A stretch of DNA of 61,469 nt, taken from positions 1 through 61,469 of the forward strand of contig NZ_JAABOO010000005.1 of the NCBI RefSeq assembly GCF_010671605.1. Reading direction: 5' to 3'. The notes under the pieces were generated by a model that saw nothing but the letters and a program-made list of their open reading frames with translations, was not told where the DNA came from and searched no databases. This document shows positions 44,627-53,565 of this stretch, piece by piece. The position numbers and the translations under genes were made by a program. This DNA is from Leptobacterium flavescens (GTDB taxonomy: Bacteria > Bacteroidota > Bacteroidia > Flavobacteriales > Flavobacteriaceae). Within the stretch, counting starts at the first letter, position 1, and each line of letters starts with the position of its first letter.

Positions 44627-45121
44627 ATAAACGGCATCTTCCGTACCCTCAAAAACTACATTTACATGTTCCCTGAGAGAGGTGGAAAGGGATATTCCCT
44701 TAAAGTCGGCTTTTACCGGAAAACGCTTGTGATTCCTGTCTACCAGTACCGCTGTTTTAAACTTCTTGAGGGGTACATTCAAAAAGTGTTTAACGGCATA
44801 GATCAGGGTAGAACCGGAATTTAAGACATCATCCACAAGTACAACGGCCTTATCCCTGTACATATCTTCTTCCAGGGAAGTTTTGATCGGAAGGTGAGGA
44901 TTCTTTTTATCCATTTCAACCTCACAGAGTACGATCTTGATATCCGATACTTTTCTGAGCACATCACAAATTTTAATGGCAAATTTCACCCCTTCGGAAG
45001 CAATTCCCGCAATGATGATCTCTTCTTCATCAACAAAGGTCTCATAGATCTGATAGGCGATCCTGTCTATTTTATGTTTGATTTCCTGATGGGTGAGTAT
45101 TTTATTCTGAGATGTGGTCAT
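44618..45121 (-). CDS. Phosphoribosyltransferase-family protein (PyrR-like)
   Basis: 167 aa from ATG 45121; a TTG-started form from 45136 would add five residues. The PRPP-binding loop VVLVDDVLNSGSTL is intact, and the type I PRTase order is clear (IIIAGIASEGVKFA, VLCEVEMDKK). The family layout resembles PyrR/uracil PRTase-type regulators, but Bacteroidota often carry such genes outside pyrimidine operons, and no pyr gene is near. Substrate base undetermined. It follows the Hsp15-like gene (39 bp) on the same strand. Confidence 0.78.
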   Translation of the reverse strand: MTTSQNKILTHQEIKHKIDRIAYQIYETFVDEEEIIIAGIASEGVKFAIKICDVLRKVSDIKIVLCEVEMDKKNPHLPIKTSLEEDMYRDKAVVLVDDVLNSGSTLIYAVKHFLNVPLKKFKTAVLVDRNHKRFPVKADFKGISLSTSLREHVNVVFEGTEDAVYLQ

Positions 45122-45160
45122 AATGCTTTTTTTCAAAGATATAAAAGTGTTCGGTTTATT

Positions 45161-45559
45161 TTAAGGCCATTCGTCTCCTTCTTCCTGTTGGTCGGAATCA
45201 TCCACATAATCACTGATATCCCTCCTGTCTTTTTTGGTGGGACGTCCGCTTCCTTTTTTACGATAATAATCCTTAGCGTATTTTAGAAGTTCACTGTGTT
45301 CAAAAGCCTCCTGTGGCGTGGTATCTTTTCGGTATATATCTACCAGCTTGGCCCCAACGCGGCTCGGGGGGATATCGAGAACCGTAAACTGATAGTCGAT
45401 CTGATTCTTCCTGAGCACAATGCGATCTCCCGGGTAAACCTCTCTGGAAGGCTTTACCACCTGATCATTGATCCTGACCAGACCTTTTTTACAGGCTTCC
45501 GTACCCATGTTCCGGGTTTTAAAATAACGGGTGCACCAAAGGTATTTATCGATACGCAT
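45161..45559 (-). CDS. S4-domain RNA-binding protein (Hsp15/HslR-like)
   Basis: 132 aa. N-terminal S4 domain MRIDKYLWCTRYFKTRNMGTEACKKGLVRINDQVVKPSREVYPGDRIVLRK (residues 1-52), followed by a basic segment (YRKKGSGRPTKKDRRD) and an acidic tail. Hsp15 relatives bind free 50S subunits carrying stalled nascent chains and help recycle them. Sequence at and around the S4 domain fits well; the function in Bacteroidota is inferred. It overlaps no neighbour and may share a transcript with the downstream PRTase gene. Confidence 0.85.
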   Translation of the reverse strand: MRIDKYLWCTRYFKTRNMGTEACKKGLVRINDQVVKPSREVYPGDRIVLRKNQIDYQFTVLDIPPSRVGAKLVDIYRKDTTPQEAFEHSELLKYAKDYYRKKGSGRPTKKDRRDISDYVDDSDQQEEGDEWP

Positions 45560-45637
45560 AATAGTTTATCTAAAATCTTCGTTAATCACATCAGCAAAAA
45601 TAAGAGAAAATTGTATCTTGCGTGCTTTAATTTAAGA

Positions 45638-46564
45638 ATGATGAGAATAAATAAATTAAGTTATTTACTGATTCCGGTTCTGTTATTGTGGATTTCATGT
45701 AACAATAATGATGATGATGGCGGAAGCGGACAAGAACTAAGAGATGTGGCTGAGGTAGCTGTGGAAAACGAGACCGATATCCAGGCTTTCCTTCGTACAC
45801 ATTTTTACAATTACGAGGAATTTCAGAACCCGCCTGCAGGTTTTGATTTTGAGATCGTAATTGATACTATAGAAGGTGTAAATGCAGACAAAACTCCTCT
45901 GATAGATCAGGTAACTTCCAGGACTATTGTACTTACAGGGAGTAATGATGAAGATGTTCCGCATACCCTTTATTATCTTGAAGCCAGAGAAGGAGTGGGA
46001 GGGCAGCCTACTATTGCCGATTCTACCTTCGTAGAATATACAGGTACTCTTTTAGACGGTACAATATTCGATTCAAGAAGTACACCAATTTGGTTTGACC
46101 TGGCGATCTTTAACCCTTCTACCAATGGTTTAGGGATCTCTCGTGGTTTTGCAGAAGGGATTACCGAATTTAGAGCAGCAGACGGATTTACTGAAAATCC
46201 TGACGGAACGATCACTTCTAACGGCTTTGGTTCAGGTCTTATTATTATGCCATCCGGTTTAGGTTTCTTCGGAGCATTTGTTCCGCGTATCCCTGCTTAT
46301 TCACCGCTTATTTTTAATGTGAGGCTGATAGCTGTCAATGATGCGGATCATGATGGCGACGGGATACTTTCTGTAATGGAAGACCTTGATAACGACCGTA
46401 TCGTGGCAAATGATGATACCGACGGAGACGGACTCCCGAACTATCTGGATATAGATGATGACGGAGACGGAACCCTGACACGAAATGAATTTGATGAGAA
46501 CAATGACGGTATTCCGGATGACACAGACGGAGACGGGATACCCGATTATCTTGATAACAACTAG
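45638..46564 (+). CDS. FKBP-type peptidyl-prolyl isomerase lipoprotein with calcium-type repeats
   Basis: 308 aa from ATG 45638 (45641 equally possible). The long open frame upstream is antisense to the S4 gene and is not coding. The lipobox ends at Cys21 (LLLWISC). An FKBP fold is visible at about 85-235 (TFVEYTGTLLDGTIFDSRSTPIWFDL, GISRGFAEGITEF, GSGLIIMPSGLGFFG), though some active-site aromatics are changed. The C-terminal 65 residues hold aspartate-rich thrombospondin type 3-like repeats (DADHDGDGILS, DDTDGDGLPNYLDIDDDGDG, DTDGDGIPDYLDNN) that probably bind calcium. Surface or periplasmic chaperone; the partner is unknown. Confidence 0.82.
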   Translation: MMRINKLSYLLIPVLLLWISCNNNDDDGGSGQELRDVAEVAVENETDIQAFLRTHFYNYEEFQNPPAGFDFEIVIDTIEGVNADKTPLIDQVTSRTIVLTGSNDEDVPHTLYYLEAREGVGGQPTIADSTFVEYTGTLLDGTIFDSRSTPIWFDLAIFNPSTNGLGISRGFAEGITEFRAADGFTENPDGTITSNGFGSGLIIMPSGLGFFGAFVPRIPAYSPLIFNVRLIAVNDADHDGDGILSVMEDLDNDRIVANDDTDGDGLPNYLDIDDDGDGTLTRNEFDENNDGIPDDTDGDGIPDYLDNN

Positions 46565-46568
46565 AAAT

Positions 46569-46599
46569 AAAAAACCCTGACAAGCGTCAGGGTTTTTTT
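46569..46599. terminator. Bidirectional terminator
   Basis: AAAACCCTGAC (46571-46581) / GTCAGGGTTTT (46586-46596), AAGC loop, A and T runs on both sides; serves the FKBP gene and the converging OMP gene. Confidence 0.9.
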
Positions 46600-46618
46600 A
46601 TGGAAATCTTATTTTGAT

Positions 46619-47224
46619 TTACAGCTTCACCGACAAACTAAAGATGATCTGAGAAGGTCTCGAATCAACTCTTCCTGCCAGGCCGTCACTGATATTCCTT
46701 CCGATAAAGGCTGCTTCGTTTTCACTAAAACCTCTTTCATAACGTACATCCAATCCTATATTTCCTAATTGAACGGCTGCACCGATATTGAGTCCCAGTG
46801 AAATTTCGTTTTCAACATCTCCTAAATCGATATCTTCAATGTCCAGATCGTTATCCAGGATGTACTGGAAAGAAGGTCCCGCAAAGATACTTAGCGGCCC
46901 TATGATCCTGTATCCTAATAAAACAGGCAGATCCAGTTTCTTGATATCGTAATCAACATCTTCATACTGACTGGTGGTTTTGGTATAGACCAATTCAGGC
47001 CTCAGATAAAAATTGGACAGATGTATTTTTCCATAGAATCCGATATGGTATCCTACCTTGGACTCAGATCCTTCAATAATATCCTGCCCTGCATTAACGG
47101 CTTCTGTGAAAAGGTCTCCGTTGGAACTGTAATTCAGTCCCCCTTTAATACCAATTGCATTTTTACTTTGAGCATACATCAATGTTGATCCCAGAATACA
47201 TAATACTAACAAAAACTTTCTCAT
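46619..47224 (-). CDS. Outer-membrane beta-barrel protein (PorT/OmpW-like)
   Basis: 201 aa. Signal peptide (MRKFLLVLCILGSTLMYAQ) followed by an eight-strand-size barrel: NAIGIKGGLNYSSNGD, KVGYHIGFYGKIHLSNFYLRPELVYTKT, LPVLLGYRIIGPLSIFAGPSFQYIL, LGLNIGAAVQLGNIGLDVRYERGFSE and IIFSLSVKL at the end. This is the common Bacteroidota outer membrane protein beta-barrel domain; transport or structural role not known. It lies 52 bp after the transketolase pair on the same strand and may be read through from it. Confidence 0.82.
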   Translation of the reverse strand: MRKFLLVLCILGSTLMYAQSKNAIGIKGGLNYSSNGDLFTEAVNAGQDIIEGSESKVGYHIGFYGKIHLSNFYLRPELVYTKTTSQYEDVDYDIKKLDLPVLLGYRIIGPLSIFAGPSFQYILDNDLDIEDIDLGDVENEISLGLNIGAAVQLGNIGLDVRYERGFSENEAAFIGRNISDGLAGRVDSRPSQIIFSLSVKL

Positions 47225-47276
47225 GGTTTTAATGTTTAATAATGTTGTTTTCTTAAGAAACGTCTTTCAAATGAAA

Positions 47277-48239
47277 TTATTTTCTCTTAACAACCTTTTC
47301 TGCCGCCTTAACAATAGCTGCAGCATTAAGACCATACTTCTCCATTAACTGGGCGGGAGTACCACTTTCTCCGAAAGTATCGTTTGTAGCAACGAATTCC
47401 TGAGGAACCGGATTGTTTTTTACCAATACCCTGGAAACACTTTCTCCAAGTCCTCCGAGATAATTGTGTTCTTCTGCAGTTACCACACATCCTGTTTTTG
47501 CAACGGATCGCAGTATAGCTTCATCATCAAGAGGTTTGATCGTATGAATATTGATCACTTCTGCAGATATCCCCTGATTTTCCAGTTCTTCAGCTGCCTG
47601 GAGAGCTTCCCAGACAAGATGACCGGTAGCTACGATAGTAACATCGCTTCCTTCATTCAGCAGGATAGCTTTTCCGATCTCGAATTTCTGATCTTCAGGT
47701 GTAAAGTTGGCAACACCGGGCCTTCCGAAACGAAGGTATACTGGCCCCTGATGCTCTGCTATGGCAATAGTGGCTGCCTTGGTCTGATTGTAATCACAAG
47801 GATTGATAACAACCATTCCGGGAAGCATTTTCATAAGACCTATATCTTCCAGGATCTGGTGAGTAGCACCATCTTCTCCCAGGGTAAGGCCGGCATGAGA
47901 TGCACATATCTTTACATTTTTCCCCGAATAGGCAATAGACTGACGGATCTGATCGTATACTCTTCCGGTAGAGAAATTAGCGAAAGTTCCCGTAAACGGA
48001 ATTTTCCCTCCCACGGTAAGTCCGGCAGCAATTCCCATCATATTGGCTTCTGCAATCCCTACTTGAAAGAAACGATCAGGATTCTCATCAATAAAGGTGT
48101 TCATTTTTAGAGAGCCTACAAGGTCCGCACAAAGGGCAACAACATCCGGGTTTGTTCTTCCAAGCTCTGCTAATCCGGCTCCGAAACCACTACGGGTATC
48201 TTTTTTACCGGTATCTATATATTTTTTCATTGTTTTCAT
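47277..48239 (-). CDS. Transketolase, C-terminal subunit
   Basis: 320 aa (a start three codons later, at 48230, is also possible). It holds the pyrimidine-binding domain ([65 protein letters not shown]) with the catalytic Glu, and the C-terminal domain (VITVAATG-like [39 protein letters not shown]). Together with the N-terminal subunit it forms thiamine-diphosphate-dependent transketolase of the pentose phosphate pathway. The two halves are adjacent genes, 47 bp apart, as often found in Bacteroidota and archaea. Confidence 0.93.
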   Translation of the reverse strand: MKTMKKYIDTGKKDTRSGFGAGLAELGRTNPDVVALCADLVGSLKMNTFIDENPDRFFQVGIAEANMMGIAAGLTVGGKIPFTGTFANFSTGRVYDQIRQSIAYSGKNVKICASHAGLTLGEDGATHQILEDIGLMKMLPGMVVINPCDYNQTKAATIAIAEHQGPVYLRFGRPGVANFTPEDQKFEIGKAILLNEGSDVTIVATGHLVWEALQAAEELENQGISAEVINIHTIKPLDDEAILRSVAKTGCVVTAEEHNYLGGLGESVSRVLVKNNPVPQEFVATNDTFGESGTPAQLMEKYGLNAAAIVKAAEKVVKRK

Positions 48240-48286
48240 TTTAATTCATGCTTTGAAAACCGGGTTTTCAAAGACTTTTTAGGGGT

Positions 48287-49132
48287 TTAATAATCGCCTA
48301 GAGTTTCAGGGTTTTGAGTAAGGGCTACTTCTAATTGCTCATCATTAGGGGCCTTACCGTGCCATGCATGCGTGTGCATCATAAAATCAACACCATTCCC
48401 CATTTCGGTATGAAGTAATACACATACAGGCTTTCCTTTACCCGTTCTTTCCTTGGCAGTTTTCATCCCGTCTAAAATGGCAGGAAGGCTGTTTCCTTCC
48501 GTAATTTCAAGAACATCCCAACCAAATGCTTCAAATTTGGATTTAAGATCTCCCAGAGGTAAAACATCATCCGTAGCTCCGTCTATCTGTTTTTTGTTGT
48601 AATCTACAGTAGCGATCAGGTTGTCTACTTTGTTTCCGGCAGCATACATAATTGCTTCCCAGTTCTGCCCCTCCTGCAATTCTCCGTCTCCGTGAAGACT
48701 GTAAACAATATGAGCATCCTTGTTGAGTTTTTTGGCAAGTGCCGCACCAATTGCAACAGACATTCCCTGTCCCAGTGATCCTGAAGCGATTCTCACTCCC
48801 GGAAGACCTTCATGAGTAGTAGGGTGTCCCTGTAAACGCGAATCGATCAGCCTGAAAGTGTTGAGTTCCTCAACCGGGAAATACCCCCTGCGGGCCAGTA
48901 CGCTGTAATAAACCGGCGAGATATGACCGTTAGAAAGGAAGAAAAGATCTTCTCCCACTCCGTCCATGTCAAAACCTTCGTTTAATTCCATGATCTCGTT
49001 ATACATAGCAACAAAAAACTCTGTACAACCTAAAGAACCTCCGGGGTGACCGGAGTTTACTTTATGCACCATTCGAAGGATGTCTCTTCGAACCTGAATT
49101 ACTAAGTCATTTAGCTGTTGTGTGTTAGCCAT
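48287..49132 (-). CDS. Transketolase, N-terminal subunit
   Basis: 281 aa, the thiamine-diphosphate diphosphate-binding half. HKVNSGHPGGSLGCTEFFVAMY, FFLSNGHISPVYYS, ASGSLGQGMSVAIGAALAKKLN and the GDGELQEGQNWEAIMYAAGNKVDNLIATVDYNK Mg/ThDP motif (GDG...N) are all present. It is the first gene of the two-gene transketolase unit and has a full-consensus promoter upstream on the minus strand (49158-49188). Confidence 0.94.
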   Translation of the reverse strand: MANTQQLNDLVIQVRRDILRMVHKVNSGHPGGSLGCTEFFVAMYNEIMELNEGFDMDGVGEDLFFLSNGHISPVYYSVLARRGYFPVEELNTFRLIDSRLQGHPTTHEGLPGVRIASGSLGQGMSVAIGAALAKKLNKDAHIVYSLHGDGELQEGQNWEAIMYAAGNKVDNLIATVDYNKKQIDGATDDVLPLGDLKSKFEAFGWDVLEITEGNSLPAILDGMKTAKERTGKGKPVCVLLHTEMGNGVDFMMHTHAWHGKAPNDEQLEVALTQNPETLGDY

Positions 49133-49157
49133 TTTTAATAGTTAAAATTATTTGGCC

Positions 49158-49188
49158 CAAAAGTAAGTTATTCTTGGGGGGTGGCAAA
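49158..49188 (-). promoter_or_regulatory. Transketolase promoter
   Basis: On the minus strand TTTG (49188-49185), 19 bp, TACTTTTG (49165-49158): full Bacteroidota consensus. The leader to the ATG at 49132 is about 20 nt. Confidence 0.75.
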
Positions 49189-49273
49189 ACCACTTTTGCA
49201 TCATTTTTTAACGAAAAAGACGAAGTAATGAACAATTTAGTTTTTTATTAGCAGCCTAATCTGCAACAGTTAT

Positions 49274-49281
49274 TATCTTTG
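49274..49281 (+). promoter_or_regulatory. tgt -7 promoter box
   Basis: TATCTTTG fits TAnnTTTG, 21 bp before the tgt ATG; no good -33 TTTG at the usual distance. Confidence 0.5.
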
Positions 49282-49302
49282 CCGATTGTTGAATGTATCT
49301 GA

Positions 49303-50433
49303 ATGAAATTTGAATTAAAAGAAAAGGACTTACAATCCAAGGCCAGAGCAGGTCTGATCACGACCGATCACGGCCAGATAGAAACCCCTATTTTTATGCC
49401 GGTGGGAACGGTTGCATCCGTAAAAGGAGTGCATCAGCGGGAGCTTAAAAACGATATCAATCCGGATATTATCCTCGGAAATACCTATCATCTTTACCTC
49501 CGGCCGCAAACACCGATCCTGGAAAAAGCAGGCGGACTTCATAAGTTTATGGGTTGGGACCGGAATATCCTGACCGATAGCGGAGGTTATCAGGTGTATT
49601 CGCTTTCGGCAAACCGTAAGATCAAGGAAGAAGGGGTTAAATTCAAATCGCATATAGACGGTTCCTACCATGTATTCACTCCGGAAAACGTTATGGAGAT
49701 CCAGAGGAGTATAGGAGCAGATATTATTATGGCATTTGACGAGTGTACTCCCTATCCCTGCGATTACCAATATGCGAAAAGATCGATGCATATGACACAC
49801 AGGTGGCTGGACAGATGTCTTACCCATCTGGATAAAACACCTTTTAAATATGATTATTCGCAGGCATTTTTCCCAATAGTCCAGGGGTCAACTTATAAGG
49901 ATCTGCGTTTACAATCTGCAGAATATATTGCGAGTAAAGGAGCCGAAGGAAATGCAATAGGCGGATTATCGGTGGGAGAACCTGCAGAGGAAATGTATGC
50001 AATGACAGAAGTGGTTTGCGGGGTGCTTCCGGAAGATAAACCCAGATACCTTATGGGGGTGGGAACTCCTATAAATATCCTGGAGAACATTGCTTTGGGG
50101 ATAGATATGTTCGATTGTGTAATGCCTACACGTAATGCCAGGAACGGAATGTTGTTTACGGCTCACGGAACTATTAATATCAAAAATAAAAAGTGGGAAG
50201 ACGACTTTTCACCAATAGATGAAATGGGGATCACTTTCGTAGATCTCGAGTATTCAAAAGCTTACTTACGCCATTTATTTACCGTAAATGAATTGCTGGG
50301 GAAACAGATAGCCACTATTCACAACCTCGGATTTTATTTATGGTTGGTTCGTGAGGCCAGAAAACATATCTTAGCTGGGGATTTTGCAGAATGGAAAAAT
50401 AAAATGGTGAAACAAATGGATAACCGGTTATAA
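49303..50433 (+). CDS. tgt: tRNA-guanine transglycosylase
   Basis: 376 aa. It exchanges G34 for preQ1 in tRNAs with GUN anticodons on the way to queuosine. TIM-barrel motifs: NILTDSGGYQVYSL (base-binding Asp), GGLSVGEP and FDCVMPTRNARNG (nucleophilic Asp). The region where most bacterial enzymes have the C-x-C-x2-C zinc site reads IDEMGITFVDLEYSKAYLRHLF, so all three zinc cysteines are absent although the fold and flanking residues are kept. First gene of a tightly packed tgt-lptF/G-eamA unit (1 bp to the next gene). Confidence 0.94.
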   Translation: MKFELKEKDLQSKARAGLITTDHGQIETPIFMPVGTVASVKGVHQRELKNDINPDIILGNTYHLYLRPQTPILEKAGGLHKFMGWDRNILTDSGGYQVYSLSANRKIKEEGVKFKSHIDGSYHVFTPENVMEIQRSIGADIIMAFDECTPYPCDYQYAKRSMHMTHRWLDRCLTHLDKTPFKYDYSQAFFPIVQGSTYKDLRLQSAEYIASKGAEGNAIGGLSVGEPAEEMYAMTEVVCGVLPEDKPRYLMGVGTPINILENIALGIDMFDCVMPTRNARNGMLFTAHGTINIKNKKWEDDFSPIDEMGITFVDLEYSKAYLRHLFTVNELLGKQIATIHNLGFYLWLVREARKHILAGDFAEWKNKMVKQMDNRL

Positions 50434-50434
50434 G

Positions 50435-51508
50435 GTGACAATAATAGATAAATACATATTAAAAAGATACTTGCTTACTTTCTTTGTAATGCTCTTGCTC
50501 TTTATCCCGATCGGGATCATGATAGACGTGTCTGAGAAGGTAGATAAGATGATAGAAAAAGAAGCGCCGTTTAAGGAAATCGCGATCTATTATCTGGACT
50601 TTACTTTTTATTTTGCCAATTTCCTTTTTCCTATTTTTCTGTTCCTTTCGGTGATCTGGTTTACGTCTAAACTTGCCAATAACACAGAGATCGTTGCGAT
50701 CCTGAGTTCGGGTGTTTCCTTTTCGAGATTTTTGAGACCTTATCTTATTGGAGCCACTATTGTGGCCATCATTACTTTTTTCATGGGAATGTTTATTGTT
50801 CCGGAAGCCAGTAAGGGATATAATGAATTCAGGTTTAAATACCTTAAAAAGAAACAGGACAGGACCACAACTAATCTTTTTAATCAGCTCAACGACAACG
50901 ATTATATATATGTGAGCAGTTTTAATCCGGGAACCAAAATAGGGCGTAATTTTTCCCTGGAGCATTTTGAGAACAACGAATTGAAATATAAAATATCGGC
51001 AAACAATATCCGGTGGATAGAAAAAGACAGTATTTACAGGCTTTCGGGCTATGCCATGAGGTATATTGGAGAAACAGATGATGTCCTTATAACCGAAAAC
51101 AGAAAGGATACGCTCTTTACTTTTAATCTGGACGACTTGACCCCGGTTTCCTATATTGCCGAAACCAAAAACCTTTTTGAACTTAACGAGTTTATTGAAA
51201 AAGAACGAAAAAAAGGATCTTCTAATGTCAAGACCTATCTGCTGGTTAAATACAGAAGATGGAGCTTGATGGTATCTGCCTTTATCCTGACCATTATTGC
51301 GGTTGCCGTTTCATCTATGAAAAGGAGGGGTGGAATGGGGATCAACCTGGCCTTCGGGATCCTTATTGCTTTTGTTTTTATATTTTTTGACAAAGTTTTC
51401 GGAACCCTGGCGGAGCGTTCCGGCTTTTCGGCGCTTTGGGCAGTAGCTCTTCCTAATATTATTTTCGGAGCCCTTGCGATATACCTCCTGCGAAATGCGA
51501 AACGATAA
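50435..51508 (+). CDS. LptF/LptG-family lipopolysaccharide export permease
   Basis: 357 aa. GTG start at 50435, supported by the typical first residues TIIDKYILKRYLLTF. Three N-terminal transmembrane helices (to about residue 125), a periplasmic beta-jellyroll domain (about 130-260, YVSSFNPGTKIGRNFSLEHF, GYAMRYIGE) and three C-terminal helices with the conserved SSMKRRGGMGINLAFGI turn. It works with LptB to extract LPS from the inner membrane. In Bacteroidota LptF and LptG are hard to tell apart by eye. It overlaps the next gene by 14 bp. Confidence 0.9.
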   Translation: MTIIDKYILKRYLLTFFVMLLLFIPIGIMIDVSEKVDKMIEKEAPFKEIAIYYLDFTFYFANFLFPIFLFLSVIWFTSKLANNTEIVAILSSGVSFSRFLRPYLIGATIVAIITFFMGMFIVPEASKGYNEFRFKYLKKKQDRTTTNLFNQLNDNDYIYVSSFNPGTKIGRNFSLEHFENNELKYKISANNIRWIEKDSIYRLSGYAMRYIGETDDVLITENRKDTLFTFNLDDLTPVSYIAETKNLFELNEFIEKERKKGSSNVKTYLLVKYRRWSLMVSAFILTIIAVAVSSMKRRGGMGINLAFGILIAFVFIFFDKVFGTLAERSGFSALWAVALPNIIFGALAIYLLRNAKR

Positions 51509-52400
51509 GCTTAAAAATTACCTTCATTTACATTTTATCATTTTTATATGGGGTTTTACCGCTGTACTTGGTGCGCTCATTAGTATAGAGGCTATTCCAC
51601 TGGTATGGTATCGCATGCTTATTGCTTCCGTTTTTGTACTGGGCTTTATTTTCCTGCAAAAGATATCTTTAAAAGTACCCCGCAAAACCCTGTTCACTTT
51701 TATCCTGACCGGAGGGCTTATTGCCTTGCACTGGCTTACGTTTTTCGGGGCCATAAAGGTTTCCAATGTTTCCATTACCCTGGCCATGATGTCGACCGGG
51801 GCATTTTTTACAGCCATCCTGGAACCTATATGGTATAAACGCAGGATCATCTGGTATGAAATAGTATTCGGTCTTATTATTATTCTGGGCTTATATATCA
51901 TTTTTAAAGTAGAGGCCGGTTATATAGAAGGGATCCTCCTGGCACTCTTCTCAGCCTTGATGGCTTCTTTGTTTTCCCTGCTGAACGGGAAGCTTGTTCA
52001 GGAATACAAACCTTCGGTAATTTCTTTTTACGAGCTTTTGGCCGGTGCGGTATTTATAAGTATTTATCTTTTTGCCCAGGGAGGTTTCGATGCGGAGTTT
52101 TTCAGCCTAAGCAATTCGGATTGGTTTTATATCCTGGTACTGGCTGTTATATGTACGGCCTATGCATTTATAGCCTCCGTTAAGGTAATGCGCTTTATTA
52201 GCCCGTATACGGTGATGCTGAGTATTAATCTGGAGCCGGTATACGGTATTATCCTGGCATTTTTGATCCTGGGAGATGCCGAAAAAATGAGCTTCGAATT
52301 TTATATAGGTGCCGTAATCATTCTCTTTACGGTCATTGCGAACGGAATCCTAAAACATCGCAAAAAAGAAAGCAACTATCGTATTAGCGAAAACATATAA
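51495..52400 (+). CDS. EamA/DMT-superfamily transporter
   Basis: 301 aa, ATG 51495 (a TTG-started version from 51474 would add seven residues of the previous gene's frame shadow). Ten hydrophobic helices in two EamA repeats: HLHFIIFIWGFTAVLGALI with WYRMLIASVFVLGF first, and LLALFSALMASLFSLLNGKL...SFYELLAGAVFISIYLF second, ending with a basic tail. Drug/metabolite exporter type; substrate unknown. The start lies 14 bp inside the end of the LPS permease gene. Confidence 0.85.
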   Translation: MRNDKLKNYLHLHFIIFIWGFTAVLGALISIEAIPLVWYRMLIASVFVLGFIFLQKISLKVPRKTLFTFILTGGLIALHWLTFFGAIKVSNVSITLAMMSTGAFFTAILEPIWYKRRIIWYEIVFGLIIILGLYIIFKVEAGYIEGILLALFSALMASLFSLLNGKLVQEYKPSVISFYELLAGAVFISIYLFAQGGFDAEFFSLSNSDWFYILVLAVICTAYAFIASVKVMRFISPYTVMLSINLEPVYGIILAFLILGDAEKMSFEFYIGAVIILFTVIANGILKHRKKESNYRISENI

Positions 52401-52405
52401 TGTTT

Positions 52406-52413
52406 TATATTTG
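52406..52413 (+). promoter_or_regulatory. accA -7 promoter box
   Basis: TATATTTG fits TAnnTTTG, 30 bp before the accA ATG. The -33 region is weak. Confidence 0.5.
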
Positions 52414-52443
52414 TAGGCTAATAAAACTAACTACAATTACTAG

Positions 52444-53397
52444 ATGGAATATTTAGATTTTGAATTGCCCATTAAAGAACTGGAAGAGCAGTTGGATAAA
52501 TGTATGGTTATAGGTGAGGAAAGCGATATTGATGTTACCGATACCTGTAAGCAGATCGAAAAGAAACTGGTTCAAACCAAGAAAGATATTTATAAAAATC
52601 TGACCGCCTGGCAGAGGGTTCAATTGTCAAGACATCCCTCCAGGCCCTATACCCTCGATTATATTAATGCTTTAACTGAAGGAACTTTCCTGGAGTTACA
52701 CGGAGACAGAAGTGTAAAGGACGATAAGGCGATGATCGGAGGACTGGGAAAAATAGGTGATCAGAGTTTTATGTTTGTCGGTCAGCAAAAGGGATATAAT
52801 ACCAAGACAAGACAGTACAGGAATTTTGGAATGGCGAATCCGGAAGGATACAGAAAGGCTTTACGTCTGATGAAATCTGCCGAAAAATTCGGAATTCCCG
52901 TAGTGAGTTTTGTAGATACTCCCGGAGCTTATCCCGGAATTGAAGCTGAAGAAAGAGGACAGGGAGAAGCTATTGCAAGGAATATCATGGAAATGACAAG
53001 GCTTAAAGTGCCTATCATTGTTATTATAGTTGGAGAAGGTGCATCCGGAGGAGCACTCGGAATAGGTGTGGGAGATAAGGTTCTTATGCTTGAGAACACA
53101 TGGTACTCCGTAATATCACCGGAATCCTGTTCTTCTATCCTTTGGAGAAGCTGGGAATACAAGGAGCAGGCTGCAGAAGCACTTAAACTTACAGCTCCCG
53201 ATATGAAGAAACTCCATTTAATAGACAGCATTATTAAGGAGCCTCTTGGAGGAGCACATTCCGACAGAGAAAAAACTTTTGCCACAGTCAGAGATTCGAT
53301 CCTTACCCATTTTGAAGAATTGAAAAAGTTATCACCAAAAGATTTGGTGAATCAGCGTATGGATAAATATTCCAATATGGGTGTTTATAAAGATTGA
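52444..53397 (+). CDS. accA: Acetyl-CoA carboxylase carboxyltransferase subunit alpha
   Basis: 317 aa, normal length. With AccD it moves the carboxyl group from carboxybiotin to acetyl-CoA, giving malonyl-CoA for fatty acid synthesis. The N-terminal helical segment ([22 protein letters not shown]) leads to the crotonase-like core: [62 protein letters not shown] and [30 protein letters not shown]. accD is not adjacent, as usual in this group. A terminator follows. Confidence 0.97.
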   Translation: MEYLDFELPIKELEEQLDKCMVIGEESDIDVTDTCKQIEKKLVQTKKDIYKNLTAWQRVQLSRHPSRPYTLDYINALTEGTFLELHGDRSVKDDKAMIGGLGKIGDQSFMFVGQQKGYNTKTRQYRNFGMANPEGYRKALRLMKSAEKFGIPVVSFVDTPGAYPGIEAEERGQGEAIARNIMEMTRLKVPIIVIIVGEGASGGALGIGVGDKVLMLENTWYSVISPESCSSILWRSWEYKEQAAEALKLTAPDMKKLHLIDSIIKEPLGGAHSDREKTFATVRDSILTHFEELKKLSPKDLVNQRMDKYSNMGVYKD

Positions 53398-53420
53398 TAT
53401 GCAGGCAATGAACAGATAGG

Positions 53421-53453
53421 AGAAAACCGAAGTATACCGCTTCGGTTTTTTTT
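53421..53453 (+). terminator. accA terminator
   Basis: AAAACCGAAG (53423-53432) / CTTCGGTTTT (53440-53449), 7-nt loop, then a T8 run. Confidence 0.9.
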
Positions 53454-53565
53454 ACGTTATAAACAATATAGAGTATTTATTAACAACTAAAATGTTGATG
53501 ACCGGTGAAGAGAAGAATATCATCAAAACCGGATTTTAGCTTATAATTTTTCTACATTCGTATTT

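Noticed and set aside
45296-45637. Long N-terminal extension of the FKBP lipoprotein frame
   Set aside because: It is antisense to the S4-domain gene and, beyond it, lies upstream of a clear lipoprotein signal peptide starting at 45638; composition is not protein-like.
47277-49132. Transketolase broken by a frameshift into two genes
   Set aside because: The two halves are separated by 47 bp with their own start and stop and complete domains; split transketolase is a normal arrangement in Bacteroidota.
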